A stretch of DNA of 64,000 nt. Source: CAVWDI01 sp963793095. Lineage in GTDB: Bacteria > Chloroflexota > Anaerolineae > Anaerolineales > UBA4823. Every line of letters begins with the position of its first letter. Position 1 is the first letter of the stretch. The stretch is taken from the NCBI GenBank assembly GCA_963793095.1, contig CAWBYY010000002.1:124001-188000 (forward strand), written 5' to 3'. Under the pieces are notes generated by a model. The model saw only the letters and a program-made list of their open reading frames with translations, did not search any database and had not been told where the DNA came from. This document shows, one piece after another, positions 11,136 to 19,922 of this stretch. Position numbers and translations under genes: made by a program.

Positions 11136-11725
11136 TGAATATCCTGGATGGTTTGGGCGAGATTTGCGCCAGCCTGGTCGAACGGGCTGCCTCCAGCCTG
11201 GTAGTGCTGGGGAACGGGCATAACGGGCTGGGCGCCGGGATTATCTGGCGCGCGGATGGGCTCATCCTGACCAATAACCACGTGGTCGCCGGCGGCATCC
11301 GCTCTGCGCTCACCAGCGCAGGGGACGAGCTCTCCCTGAGCCTGCTGGCCCGCGATCCCGGGATCGACCTGGCGCTGCTAAAAGCGGGTGTGTCAGGGCT
11401 GCCGGCTGCCCGGATTGGAGATTCTCGCCTGCTGCGGGTCGGGGAACTTGTGATGGCGCTCGGCCACCCCTGGGGGGCGCGCTCTGCTGCCACGCTTGGC
11501 TGCATCAGCGCCCTGGGCACAGCCGGCATGTCCGGATCGCACGGTGAGGTCGAGGTCATCCGCAGTGATGCCCGCCTGGCCCCCGGAAACTCGGGCGGGC
11601 CCTTGCTCAACGCCTCCGGAGAGGTGATCGGGGTGAACACCATGGTGGTCGGCGGCGACCAGGGGATTATAATCCCCAGCCATGTTGTTGAATCCTTTGT
11701 AGACCGGGTTATGAGCGCACTGTAG
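11135..11725 (+). CDS. trypsin-like serine protease lacking PDZ
   Basis: A 196-residue S1C protease domain with triad H49 (LTNNHVVAGG), D78 (DPGIDLALLKA) and S153 (APGNSGGPLL). It ends straight after the protease fold with no PDZ. Its ATG overlaps the TGA of the preceding protease gene (TGATG), so the two are translated together; a GTG three bases earlier is also possible. There is no export signal. The pair looks like a duplication in which one copy lost PDZ; a hetero-oligomer in which one subunit supplies substrate recognition is conceivable but unproven. Confidence 0.82.
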   Translation: MNILDGLGEICASLVERAASSLVVLGNGHNGLGAGIIWRADGLILTNNHVVAGGIRSALTSAGDELSLSLLARDPGIDLALLKAGVSGLPAARIGDSRLLRVGELVMALGHPWGARSAATLGCISALGTAGMSGSHGEVEVIRSDARLAPGNSGGPLLNASGEVIGVNTMVVGGDQGIIIPSHVVESFVDRVMSAL

Positions 11726-11811
11726 CCCGGCGGATAATTATCCGTATTAGGAGTGCGTGAGGAAATTTCTGGTATCCTCTATCTTTAAATGGGATCTTGG
11801 ACAATGGCTGG

Positions 11812-12471
11812 ATGATAGATGCTGTGATCCGGGTAGCTGTGATTTCTACCTCCCCTGCGGTGCGGGCTGGACTGCGCTCGCTGCTGGAATCGCCTTCCGC
11901 AGTTGAAGCGGACCCAATCCTGGTGGTTCAGGAGGCCTTCCATGCTGGCGGAAATTGACCTTTCCCGTCTGGAGATCGACCTTTTGCTGGTGACCGGCGA
12001 GGCGTTTTTCCCGGACGAGCTGGAGGAATTGTTTCCACCTGCTGGCGCTTCGGTCAGCCTGCTGCTTCTGGCGGACGATCCCGCCCTGGCGGTCGGGCTG
12101 GCGAAACTGGGGCTGCCTGCCTGGGGTGCCCTCCCGCTGGATGCTTCCCCTCCGAGCTCCGGGCAGGGGTCAGAGCGCTTCAGGCCGGTTTGGTCGTCGC
12201 CTGGCCCGGGTTGCTGGAATCTGTATTTACGCCTGCGCCCCTGGCGCTGGACGGGTCGCGGGAAAATATCCCGGAGCCGCTGACTGAGCGCGAGAGCCAG
12301 GTGCTGCAGCTGCTGGCTGGCGGGCTGGCGAACAAGCAGATCGCCGCCAGGCTGGGTATCAGCAGCCATACGGTTAAATTTCACGTATCTTCAATTTATA
12401 CCAAACTGGGGGTTGCCAACCGGGCTGAGGCCGTGCGGGTGGGACTGCAGGGCGGGCTGATTATTCTTTAA
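11812..12471 (+). pseudogene. NarL/LuxR-type response regulator with two compensating frame breaks
   Basis: The stretch encodes one protein of about 219 residues spread over frame 1, then 2, then 1. Segment one (from ATG 11812) reads IRVAVISTSPAVRAGLRSLLES, a receiver-like start. Segment two (about 11945-12150) reads DLSRLEIDLLLVTGEAFFPDELEEL and LLLLADDPALAVGLAKLG. Segment three (about 12150-12471) ends in a LuxR HTH (LTERESQVLQLLAGGLANKQIAARLGISSHTVKFHVSSIY, about 160-200 of the reconstructed protein). The receiver part lacks the usual DD...D...K pattern, as in many atypical receivers. Either two sequencing indels or an inactivated gene. It follows the two protease genes on the same strand. 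Confidence 0.75.
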
Positions 12472-12481
12472 AGTCCCCGGA

Positions 12482-12592
12482 GTGCCAGGCACATCTTCGG
12501 CTGAGATATTTGATTCACTTATCGTTTTACAGGGTGCATCAAGCTGCTGTAAGGGCTTGTGCCTGGCACTTAGACAACATTGTGCCCGGCAC
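12482..12592. repeat. paired REP-like palindromes, unit 1 plus one extra palindrome
   Basis: GTGCCAGGCAC at 12482-12492 and GTGCCTGGCAC at 12559-12569 start 77 bases apart, the same spacing as in the units flanking the RAYT gene. A third variant, GTGCCCGGCAC, lies at 12582-12592. The internal 66 bases are diverged from the other units. It sits between the broken regulator and the 3' end of the PPIase gene. Confidence 0.75.
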
Positions 12593-12615
12593 TTGAACCA
12601 TCCTGTGCAGGCCTC

Positions 12616-13104
12616 TCATTCATGTACATGCCCGTGCTCGATTTCTTCTTCAGTAGCCGGGCGCAGGTCCGCCACCTTAACCAAAAAAAACAGTTCCTTT
12701 CCAGCCAGGGGGTGGTTGAAGTTCAGGCTCAGGTTCTCTCCGTCGTAGTCTTCGATGTAGGCGTCCAGCACCTCCCCGTCTTTGTCGCGCATCTGAAGGT
12801 AAGCCCCTTTTTCGACCGGGATATCGCCCGGGAGCTCGGAGCGCGGCACGCAGCCGACCGCCTCTTCGTCATATTCGCCGTAGCCCTGCTCCGGGCTGAC
12901 CATGATCTCCCTGCTTTCGCCCAGTTTCATGCCGTATATCTGGGACTCCAGCCCCGGGATTATCTGTTCGCCTCCCTGGATGAAATATAAAAACTGGTTT
13001 TCTTCGGTCTGTTCGTAGACTTCTCCGTCGATCACCAGGGTGTATTCAAGTCCGACCGCGTAATTGTCCTGCACGGTGGGGCTGTCTTTTTGAGGGTCGT
13101 CCAT
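12616..13104 (-). CDS. slyD: FKBP-type peptidyl-prolyl isomerase, SlyD-like
   Basis: A 162-residue FKBP with inserted flap (IF) domain. The FKBP half has LEYTLVIDGEVYEQTEENQFLYFIQGGEQIIPGLESQIYGMKLGE (about 18-62); the IF part follows (about 75-125) with PRSELPGDIPVEKGA; the return strand is NHPLAGKELFFLVKVADLRPAT. The tail HGHVHE is a much shortened version of the His-rich metal-binding tail of SlyD. It should be a cytoplasmic folding factor. AAGGAG precedes the ATG and a TAAAAT hexamer lies about 25 bases further upstream. REP-like palindromes flank both ends. Confidence 0.88.
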   Translation of the reverse strand: MDDPQKDSPTVQDNYAVGLEYTLVIDGEVYEQTEENQFLYFIQGGEQIIPGLESQIYGMKLGESREIMVSPEQGYGEYDEEAVGCVPRSELPGDIPVEKGAYLQMRDKDGEVLDAYIEDYDGENLSLNFNHPLAGKELFFLVKVADLRPATEEEIEHGHVHE

Positions 13105-13155
13105 AAAACTTCTCCTTTATGCGGATTGTGCGATTTTATCACAGATAGTTTTGAA

Positions 13156-13243
13156 GTGCCTGGCACATTAACTAACATGGCATTTTCCCACCCTGATGAT
13201 CTGAAAGTTAATCAACTAGTACAGCCGAACATGTGCCTGGCAC
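13156..13243. repeat. RAYT-associated paired palindrome element, unit 2
   Basis: Two GTGCCTGGCAC palindromes (13156-13166 and 13233-13243) start 77 bases apart. The spacer contains the pattern CCCTGATGATCTGAAAG...AATCAA that is shared with the units downstream of the RAYT. It occupies the gap between the PPIase start and the RAYT gene. Confidence 0.82.
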
Positions 13244-13329
13244 TTGAGAATCAGATATATCCTCTCCCAACCAGTATAATAATGACAAATTAGCTCATTA
13301 AACACAAACTGCCCTCAAGGACTTTAAGC

Positions 13330-13908
13330 ATGCCTCGCAGATTGACGAAGTTCTATAAAGGTGGGTACTACCATATTTATAACCGTGGTGCCGCCGGCCA
13401 ACCCATCTTTCTGAAAGACGATAATTATATTTATCTGGTTCAATTACTTAAGGAATATACCCGAAAGCTTGATATTTCCGTTCTCGCCTACTGCCTGATG
13501 CCCACCCACTACCACTTTCTGGTCCGGCAGGATAAGGAAAAGGTGGCAGGTCTTTTGCCCCAGCGGATATTCAACGTGTATTCGAAATCATATAACAACC
13601 GCTATCACCGCTCAGGCACCCTTTTTGAAAGTCCATTTAAAGCCATCGATGTGGACAGGTACGATTATTTGATCCATCTTTGCCGCTATATCCACGCCAA
13701 TCCGGTGAAGGCGGGTTTGGTTAAGTCGCTAGATGAATGGATTTTTTCGAATTATCTTGATTGGATTGGAGAACGTGAGGGGAAATTGGTTGACAAAGCG
13801 TTTATATCCGAACATTTTCCAGATGTGAATGAATATTGCAGTTTTGTGTTTGAGTATATTAATGATGAACAAATAATACCCGCTGGAGTAAAGAAATACC
13901 TGCTCTAA
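13330..13908 (+). CDS. REP-associated tyrosine transposase (RAYT, IS200-like Y1 family)
   Basis: A 192-residue HUH/Y1 single-strand transposase of the RAYT group. It starts with the RAYT-typical YYHIYNRGAAGQPIF, has the HUH motif in CLMPTHYHFLV (about residues 56-66), SGTLFESPFKAIDVD, and the tyrosine region LCRYIHANPVKAGLV (about 117-131). RAYTs are single-copy domesticated transposases that act on REP palindromes rather than on their own ends. Here the gene is enclosed by five paired-palindrome elements, one beginning at the base after its stop codon, which strongly supports that pairing. Its A/T-rich composition differs from the GC-rich neighbours, suggesting transfer. Confidence 0.92.
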   Translation: MPRRLTKFYKGGYYHIYNRGAAGQPIFLKDDNYIYLVQLLKEYTRKLDISVLAYCLMPTHYHFLVRQDKEKVAGLLPQRIFNVYSKSYNNRYHRSGTLFESPFKAIDVDRYDYLIHLCRYIHANPVKAGLVKSLDEWIFSNYLDWIGEREGKLVDKAFISEHFPDVNEYCSFVFEYINDEQIIPAGVKKYLL

Positions 13909-13997
13909 GTGCCAGGCACATTTATATACCCTACATTTCCCCTCCCTGAGAAATCTGAAAGATAATCAAACTGACAAGCCGAGCATGTGCCTGGCAC
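13909..13997. repeat. RAYT-associated paired palindrome element, unit 3
   Basis: GTGCCAGGCAC at 13909-13919, directly after the RAYT stop codon, and GTGCCTGGCAC at 13987-13997, with starts 78 bases apart. The spacer carries CCCTCCCTGAGAAATCTGAA and GATAATCAAAC, closely related to the other units. Confidence 0.87.
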
Positions 13998-14012
13998 TTG
14001 AGAGAGTACGCA

Positions 14013-14101
14013 GTGGTTGGCACATAAACTGACGCATAATTTGTCCTGCCTGACAATCCAAAAAGATAATCAAACTTAACATCCATACATATGCTTGGCA
14101 A
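14013..14101. repeat. RAYT-associated paired palindrome element, unit 4 (degenerate)
   Basis: GTGGTTGGCAC (14013-14023) and ATGCTTGGCAA (14091-14101) are damaged copies of the palindrome whose starts are 78 bases apart. The spacer still shows CCTGACAATC and GATAATCAAAC. Loss of palindromy suggests this unit is no longer recognised. Confidence 0.75.
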
Positions 14102-14116
14102 TTGAGAGACTAACAA

Positions 14117-14204
14117 GTGCCAGGCACATTTATTTACTCAGCATTCCCCCTCCCTGGCAATCTGAAAAACAGGAAAACAGTAAAACCGGTCATGTGCCTG
14201 GCAC
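14117..14204. repeat. RAYT-associated paired palindrome element, unit 5
   Basis: GTGCCAGGCAC (14117-14127) and GTGCCTGGCAC (14194-14204) start 77 bases apart. The spacer has CCCTCCCTGGCAATCTGAAA. The element abuts the bidirectional terminator at 14211. Confidence 0.85.
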
Positions 14205-14210
14205 ATGATC

Positions 14211-14244
14211 AAAAATCCCCCGCAGTCATCTGCGGGGGATTTTT
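14211..14244. terminator. bidirectional intrinsic terminator
   Basis: Perfect 15-base arms, AAAAATCCCCCGCAG (14211-14225) and its complement (14230-14244), around a TCAT loop. The A and T tracts make it a terminator on either strand. It separates the RAYT region from the end of the minus-strand SYYD-repeat gene. Confidence 0.9.
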
Positions 14245-14267
14245 ATTCTGCTTTATATAAACTGGCT

Positions 14268-16998
14268 TTACTTAACCATCATCGGCAGGAAGAACTCCCA
14301 AAGGTCCGGTACACTGGGTACATAAGGATTATGGGCGAACCTTAATGATCCTCTGGATGCATCGTAGTAACTGATGGTTACATCGCCGTCGTCCTTTTCC
14401 AGGTTAGATCGAGCAGTATGACCCGACATCTCCAACCTGGTCAACAATAAATGTACTCCAACCGGAGCCTTCTAACCATTCTGCAACCTCCAGGTCCCCG
14501 TTTGTGGCGTCGTAATAGCATATACTGCGTTTCCTGACATCGCTCGGGTTTACCGTATCAATGTCATTCACAACAATATCGTTGTACATGCCGACATCGC
14601 CGGCTGAAACGAGGGTGCTGTTTTGTTTCTGGGTAATTGCTCCATTGAGTGGATTAACTTCGCCCCGGTAGTATTTAAGATCTTTGACCTCCGCCGGAAT
14701 GGTGGTTGAATCATAGTAAGAGACGTGGATCTCATCCGGGTCTGGGTTGACAAGCACGTCAAAATCTACGTCTTCGTAATACAGGGACATATTGGCTTGC
14801 GGGGTTTCCCCCGAACCCACCTCGCTGACATCTGTGACAAGCACCTGTGGGATAAGCGCCCAGTTCCCTTGGGGCGTTTTCCAAATATACTTAATTTGTT
14901 CGTTAGTTTTGTCATAATAAACGATATACGGCCTGTCGTCCGGGCTCAGGTCAATCGATGTGAAAAGGCCTAAATCAACATTGTCTACTTTATCAAGGGT
15001 CCTCGTCATCCATGTGCTTGAAACGGTGTCGAAGTAAGCGTAGTTAAGCCAGCCTCTTGAATCATCGTAATAGCTGATATGGGGGACGCCGTTCGAAGCG
15101 ACCGCCATATCGACGTACTCGCCCACGTCCCCGTAGGTGTCCACCTCTTCGAAGACCCACCCGGGAGGGCTGTCATCCCAGTAGGCAAACATCAGGTCCT
15201 CGCCTTCGTCCTCGATGTCGTCCCAGGGGCGGTAAAAGGCGATCACCGGCTGCCTGGATTGCCAGGATCCCAAAAGTCGCTGATGCCTATCGAAGTAAAT
15301 GTCCCGGCTGGATAATCGTCAGTCACCGTGGAGGTCGTCCAGTTATATATCGGCGGCGGCGGGTCGATTCTGAACGTGCCGTAGGCGTATTTCAGGAATT
15401 CGCTTGTCTGGTTGTAATAGCTGATAAAGGGGATGTCATCCGCTTCCCGGATCACGAGCGAGTTGTGCTTGCCCACGTTGCCGAACTTGGCGACGTACCC
15501 GTTCACCCCCAGCGCTTCCCAGTCCCCGCTTCCCACCTGCTGGATCACGACCAGCTCCCCTTCGGTGTCGTCCAGGTAGGCGATGCCCCTTGTGCCGGTT
15601 GAGTAAGTGTCGATAGAGGTGAACCTGCCGACGTTGCCGGTGGACCTGATGGTGCTGCAATTAAGTTTCAGGTCGCCGTCGGTGAAATTGTAATGGCTGA
15701 TCCGCCGGTCGCCGTCATCTTCGAATGCGATCGAGGTGTAGCCTCCGACGCTGTCCGAGCCTCCATCATCAATTGTAGTGAAATCCAGGGCTTCCGGGTT
15801 GTCCACATTCGCAATCCTGAGATCGCCGTTGATGTATTCGGGGTCCCGCCCGGTGTATCTCAGGTAGCTTATTACTGGGTCACCGTCCTCGTCGATTGCG
15901 ATCGAGGAAAATGGACCGTTCCTGTAGGTTGGTCTGGGTTCTGCCCGGGGGGTAATTTCGTAGGTATCAAATTTTGTATAACCCACGCTGCGGGCGTATT
16001 TCAACTGGTCGTATTGATCGTTGAAATAGCTGATGTGGACTGTGGGATTTGGAATGCTGCCGCTCGGTGGTGATCGATGTCCACATGCCTGTCCCCTGAA
16101 CTCTTCGCGGGTATGCTCCTGGAGTCATCAATGGTTCTGCACTTGCTTGTGCACCAAAATCCGTGAAGTAGTATTGGAGCCAGCCCTCAAAGTCGTTGAA
16201 AAAGCTGATGTGCAGGCGCCCGCCTGCGTCAATAGCGATCGATGTATATTTGCCAACCCCAAAGAAGTCCAGCTCGGGAGCCGCTGGAGCGCCCAGGCTG
16301 GGTTCTCTTCAACTGGTGCCGGTTTTAGTTTTTCCATCCAGAAATTCCCGGAGATGAAGAGCGTCAAGCCACGGGTCAGGTCTGGTTGCGTATTCACGGT
16401 TCCGGTCTCTGGTGGCCGTAGTCGGGCAGCTACATCCCTCCCAGGGGCAGTTGGTCCAGTCGTCGTTGTTCTCATCAATGATTGTATTGATTACCCAATG
16501 TATGGGTGACAGCGATCTTCATAAGCCAGCTTGAGCGCTCCGTTGGTAGCATCGTAATAACTGATATAAGGCAGGTCATTGGCGTCAAAAGCCAGGGCAG
16601 CGTGAGACCCCACTAGAGGGGAATTATCAATCGGGGCATCGACCCCATCCCAGGTATTTGTGTTATCGTCGTAGCAGGCGTAGTACAGACCGTCATGCCC
16701 GAATGCCAGGCAGGGCGTCCCGTCTGATTTGTACCGGAAGTAGCGGTCGGTCATGTCGTCCACACCCCACAGCGGGTCCTCAACGTCCTCGCATGTCCAG
16801 TGGTCCGGGTCCGGAAGTCGGGAGTTCACATCTGGCGGTCGCGTCAGGCGCGCTCGGCTCGTCCAGCGGCGCGCCCAGCACCGGTGCGGCGCCGGCGGGT
16901 AATAAAACTCCAGCGATCATAAACAGCGCCAGAATAATCCGGCTGGCATTAACCCCGTACCTCTTTATTAGCGACCGCAAATCATTATCTCTGTCCAT
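14268..16998 (-). pseudogene. secreted SYYD-repeat protein, frame broken about six times
   Basis: The original product was about 900 residues. Translation starts at ATG 16998 (AAGGAG upstream) with MDRDNDLRSLIKRYGVNASRIILALFMIAGVLLPAGAAPVLG, a signal peptide or anchor. The rest consists of about twelve repeats of 45-70 residues with a core like TSIAIDxxGxPHISYYDxTNGxLKYA, for example PYISYYDATNGALKLAYED, PFISYYNQTSEFLKYAYG, RSICYYDATNGDLEVAEW. Such repeats usually form beta-propeller-like surface domains. Frame changes lie near 16830, 16500, 16305, 16065, 15260 and 14400; the last repeat (VTISYYDASRGSLRFAH) and the true stop at 14268 are reached only after the final one. Each frame segment keeps the repeat code, so the breaks are recent or artefactual. 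Function unknown. Confidence 0.8.
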
Positions 16999-17201
16999 TT
17001 TTTTCTCCTTAAATAACCAGGATGTTGTCACCCAGTTATCTGGTTCAAGTCGGCATCCGGCCTGACAAAATTAATAAAATTCTTAAATGCGAATAATTCA
17101 CCAATTAAATCTGTAAATTTTTCCTTGAAAAGTATAGCATAAAGGATTTTAGTTTAGATTAAGACTCCTTTGAGGCATTATTAAGCTTTTCGTGCGATTT
17201 T

Positions 17202-18452
17202 TCACTCGTTCGCGCCCAGGTAGCTGATCGCGTACTGGGCGTCGCCGTAGTTGGGGTTCTCGATCAGCGCCTGCTGGAAATAGCCCAGGGCGCCCTCGTT
17301 GTCGCCCTGGCGGTACAGCCCCCAGCCGTGCCACAGCAGGGCTTCCTCTGCGTTGGGCGTGATTTTTAATGCGTATTCGGTCAGCGCCATCAGGTCGTCG
17401 GTCTTCCCGCTGTGGAAGTAAGCCATGAAAGGCGTGAACTGGTAGCGCAGCATGCGCTGGGGCAGCCCCAGCCGGCGGGCTTCGTCGAACGCCCGGGCGG
17501 CTTCTTGATAGCGCTCGAAATAGGTCAGGTTGGAGCCCAGGTTGAACCAGGCAAAGGGGTTGTCCTGGGTGGCTTCGATGTCCCGCTTGGAGCGCTCCAG
17601 GGCTGTCTCGCGGCTGGCTGCCGGATCCCAGTTCGGGCCCAGGATGGCTTTGACGGTCTCTTCCTGCCACGGCAGGTAAATCAGGATGACGACCCGGTTG
17701 AAAGCCTGCCAGTACTCGTCCACCCTCTCGTAGGCTATCTCCTGGTTCGCCCCGTGGTAGCTGTCCTGTCCGATGAACACCTCTTTGGCTTCATCGTACC
17801 CGGTCAGGACCTGGTAATGGGCCGCCCACAGGTCGTCATTCGGCCAGTACGGTCCCTCGAAGTAAAAGCTTTCCTCGATCATCACCGGGATGCCGTTCGC
17901 AATAAACTCCTTGATCATCTCCAGGTCGCCCCCCACCCGGTGTTCAAATCTCAGCCAGCCGGCGTTGGTGCGCACAAAATAAGCCAGCTCTTCCACGTTG
18001 ACGTTGCGGTCCTCGCGCTGCGGTTTGAGCTCCTCCGCGATTACGGTCTGGTCGCCTTCCCAGCCGTAGAAGCGCAGGTACATCGCCAGTGCAGCCGGGC
18101 CGCAGTTGTTAATGTCCTGGTACTCCCAGCGGGGCGGGTCGAGCAGGACCTGCTCCGGCAGCGGGGTAGGGGAGGGCAGCGGGGTGGGAGTGTTCACCTC
18201 AGTGGCGGTCGGGTTGGGTTCGAGCGTAATTTGGGGTGTGCTGGTGATATGGTTGGTGACCTGCACCTGCGGGTCTGGCAGGGCGGTCGGGGGCGCCTGG
18301 ACCGGGTCCATGACCCCGCGCATATAAGCCTGGGCGAAATCCAGCCGCCAGGAAAGGCGCTGGTTTACCGGCGGCAGCTGGTAAACCAGCCAGCCCAAAA
18401 GGATAAGCGCCGCCGGGATAAGCAGGATCTTCAGGACCGGGGAAGTGCGCAT
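17202..18452 (-). CDS. membrane-anchored C39-family peptidase with TPR repeats
   Basis: A 416-residue protein with an N-terminal membrane anchor (about 8-26), a Thr/Pro-rich extracytoplasmic linker (about 75-105), a papain-fold C39-like domain and C-terminal tetratricopeptide repeats. Catalytic elements are NNCGPAALAMYLRFYGW (Cys, about residue 116) and AHYQVLTGYDEAKEVFIGQDSY (His and Asp). TPR helices appear from about 300 (AWFNLGSNLTYFERYQEAARAFDEAR, ALLWHGWGLYRQGDNEGALGYFQQAL). It should act outside the membrane, perhaps cleaving or binding peptides; substrate unknown. TAAAAT lies seven bases before the ATG with no ribosome binding site, so the mRNA is probably leaderless. Divergent from miaB. 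Confidence 0.85.
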   Translation of the reverse strand: MRTSPVLKILLIPAALILLGWLVYQLPPVNQRLSWRLDFAQAYMRGVMDPVQAPPTALPDPQVQVTNHITSTPQITLEPNPTATEVNTPTPLPSPTPLPEQVLLDPPRWEYQDINNCGPAALAMYLRFYGWEGDQTVIAEELKPQREDRNVNVEELAYFVRTNAGWLRFEHRVGGDLEMIKEFIANGIPVMIEESFYFEGPYWPNDDLWAAHYQVLTGYDEAKEVFIGQDSYHGANQEIAYERVDEYWQAFNRVVILIYLPWQEETVKAILGPNWDPAASRETALERSKRDIEATQDNPFAWFNLGSNLTYFERYQEAARAFDEARRLGLPQRMLRYQFTPFMAYFHSGKTDDLMALTEYALKITPNAEEALLWHGWGLYRQGDNEGALGYFQQALIENPNYGDAQYAISYLGANE

Positions 18453-18459
18453 GGCGGCA

Positions 18460-18465
18460 ATTTTA
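18460..18465 (-). promoter_or_regulatory. -10 hexamer of the C39/TPR gene (leaderless type)
   Basis: On the minus strand TAAAAT ends seven bases before the ATG at 18452; no Shine-Dalgarno sequence is present. No clear -35. Confidence 0.45.
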
Positions 18466-18526
18466 TCACCTCAGGCTGTGGCTTTATGTGAAGAAAGGAT
18501 TAAATGAAATTTAGAACCCCCTGCGA

Positions 18527-18538
18527 TATAATATGGAC
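18527..18538 (+). promoter_or_regulatory. -10 hexamer of miaB (leaderless type)
   Basis: TATAAT at 18527-18532 is followed by ATGGAC and then ATG at 18539. The distance puts the transcription start on the A of the second ATG, which argues that translation begins at 18539 rather than at the ATG at 18533. No ribosome binding site is present for either. Confidence 0.55.
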
Positions 18539-19903
18539 ATGAAATATCATATTTGGACCGAGGGCTGCCAGATGAATGTGGCCGATTCTATCCGGGTGGC
18601 ATCCTCCCTGGAAGGGCTCGGCTACACAGCCGCCCCCAGGGCGGAAGAGGCGGATGTGATCGTGCTGAACACCTGCGTTGTGCGCCAGTCCGCCGAGGAT
18701 AAGGCTTACGGCAGGCTCAATTCCCTCAAACCGCTCAAAAAATCCCGTCCGGAACTGGTGATCAACCTGATGGGCTGCCTGGTAGGGGTGAAGAGTTATA
18801 AGGCGCTGCAGGAGCGCTTCCCATTCGTGGATGTGTTCTCGCCGCCCTCCGACCCAGGGCCGCTGCTCTCTTACCTGCAGCAGGACGAGACCCGCCAGGA
18901 CCAGCTTTTGGACGTCTCCAGCCGCCACGCCCTTGTGGACGGTGAAATTACGCTTCCGCTCGCAGAGCGCGGCAAACTGGTGGCGGCTTTTGTGCCGGTT
19001 GTGCTGGGCTGTTCCTTCGCCTGCACCTTCTGCGTGATCCCTTACCGGCGCGGCGCCGAGCGCAGCCGCCCGGCTGGTGAGCTGGTCGCGGAAGTGCGCT
19101 CGCTTGTCTCCCAGGGGGTCAGGGAGGTCACCCTGCTGGGCCAGATCGTTGACCGCTACGGCCTGGACATCCCCGGGAACCCCGGCCTGTCCGGCCTGCT
19201 GCGGGAGGTCCACGAACTGGAGGGTCTCGAACGCATCCGCTTTCTGACTTCCCACCCGAACTGGATGACCGACGAACTGCTCGACACGGTCGCTGAACTG
19301 CCCCGGGTGATGCCCCATATCGAGGTGCCGGTCCAGTCGGGCGACGACCGGGTGCTGGCGGATATGGAGCGCGGCTACACGGCTGATGATTACCGCCGCC
19401 TGGTGGAGAACATCCGCAGGCGCCTGCCGGGTGCCGCTATCGCCACCGATGTGATTGTCGGCTTTCCGGGCGAGAGCGAAGCCCAGTTTATGCGCACCTA
19501 CCATCTGCTGGAGGAGCTCGAGCTGGATGTCGCCCACCTGGCGCGCTATTCCGAGCGCCCCGGGACGGTTGCCGCCCGCCGCCTGGCGGACGACGTTCCC
19601 GATCAGGAAAAATGGCGCCGCTTCCGGATGCTGGAGTCCCTCCAGGAAAGCATCGCAGACCGGATAAACCAGCGTTTACTGGGCGAAATAGTTGAAGTCC
19701 TTTTTGAAGAGCAGGTGCGCGGGCGCTGGCGCGGCCGCACCCCGGCTAACAAACTGGTCTTCGTGCAGAGCGACCGGGACCTGCGCGGCCAGCTGCGCCA
19801 GGTCCGCATCACCTGGGCTGGGCCCTGGTCGATGCAAGCCAGCCTGGCGGACGAACTCCCGCTGGAAGAATCCCTGGCAGGTTACCCGCTCGAACTGCTC
19901 TGA
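18539..19903 (+). CDS. miaB: tRNA-2-methylthio-N6-dimethylallyladenosine synthase MiaB
   Basis: Radical-SAM methylthiotransferase that adds ms2 to i6A37 of tRNAs reading UNN codons. The N-terminal cluster-binding domain has EGCQMNVADS, LNTCVVRQSAEDKA and NLMGCLVG; the radical-SAM motif is CSFACTFCVIPYRRGAERSR (CxxxCxxC, about residues 157-164); the TRAM domain forms the C-terminus (from about 380). Length of about 454 is normal. The start at 18539 fits a leaderless transcript; an ATG two codons earlier (18533) overlaps the promoter. A second methylthiotransferase, rimO, lies 4.4 kb downstream. The MtaB branch is less likely because of the MiaB-like VVRQSAEDKAYGRL and the adjacent FVIPYRRG signature. 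Confidence 0.9.
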   Translation: MKYHIWTEGCQMNVADSIRVASSLEGLGYTAAPRAEEADVIVLNTCVVRQSAEDKAYGRLNSLKPLKKSRPELVINLMGCLVGVKSYKALQERFPFVDVFSPPSDPGPLLSYLQQDETRQDQLLDVSSRHALVDGEITLPLAERGKLVAAFVPVVLGCSFACTFCVIPYRRGAERSRPAGELVAEVRSLVSQGVREVTLLGQIVDRYGLDIPGNPGLSGLLREVHELEGLERIRFLTSHPNWMTDELLDTVAELPRVMPHIEVPVQSGDDRVLADMERGYTADDYRRLVENIRRRLPGAAIATDVIVGFPGESEAQFMRTYHLLEELELDVAHLARYSERPGTVAARRLADDVPDQEKWRRFRMLESLQESIADRINQRLLGEIVEVLFEEQVRGRWRGRTPANKLVFVQSDRDLRGQLRQVRITWAGPWSMQASLADELPLEESLAGYPLELL

Positions 19904-19922
19904 TTAACTCTGGTTTTTTGTT

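Noticed and set aside
12482..14204. CRISPR array
   Set aside because: The repeat units are paired 11-base palindromes with similar spacers, not 25-37-base repeats with unique spacers, and no cas genes are present.
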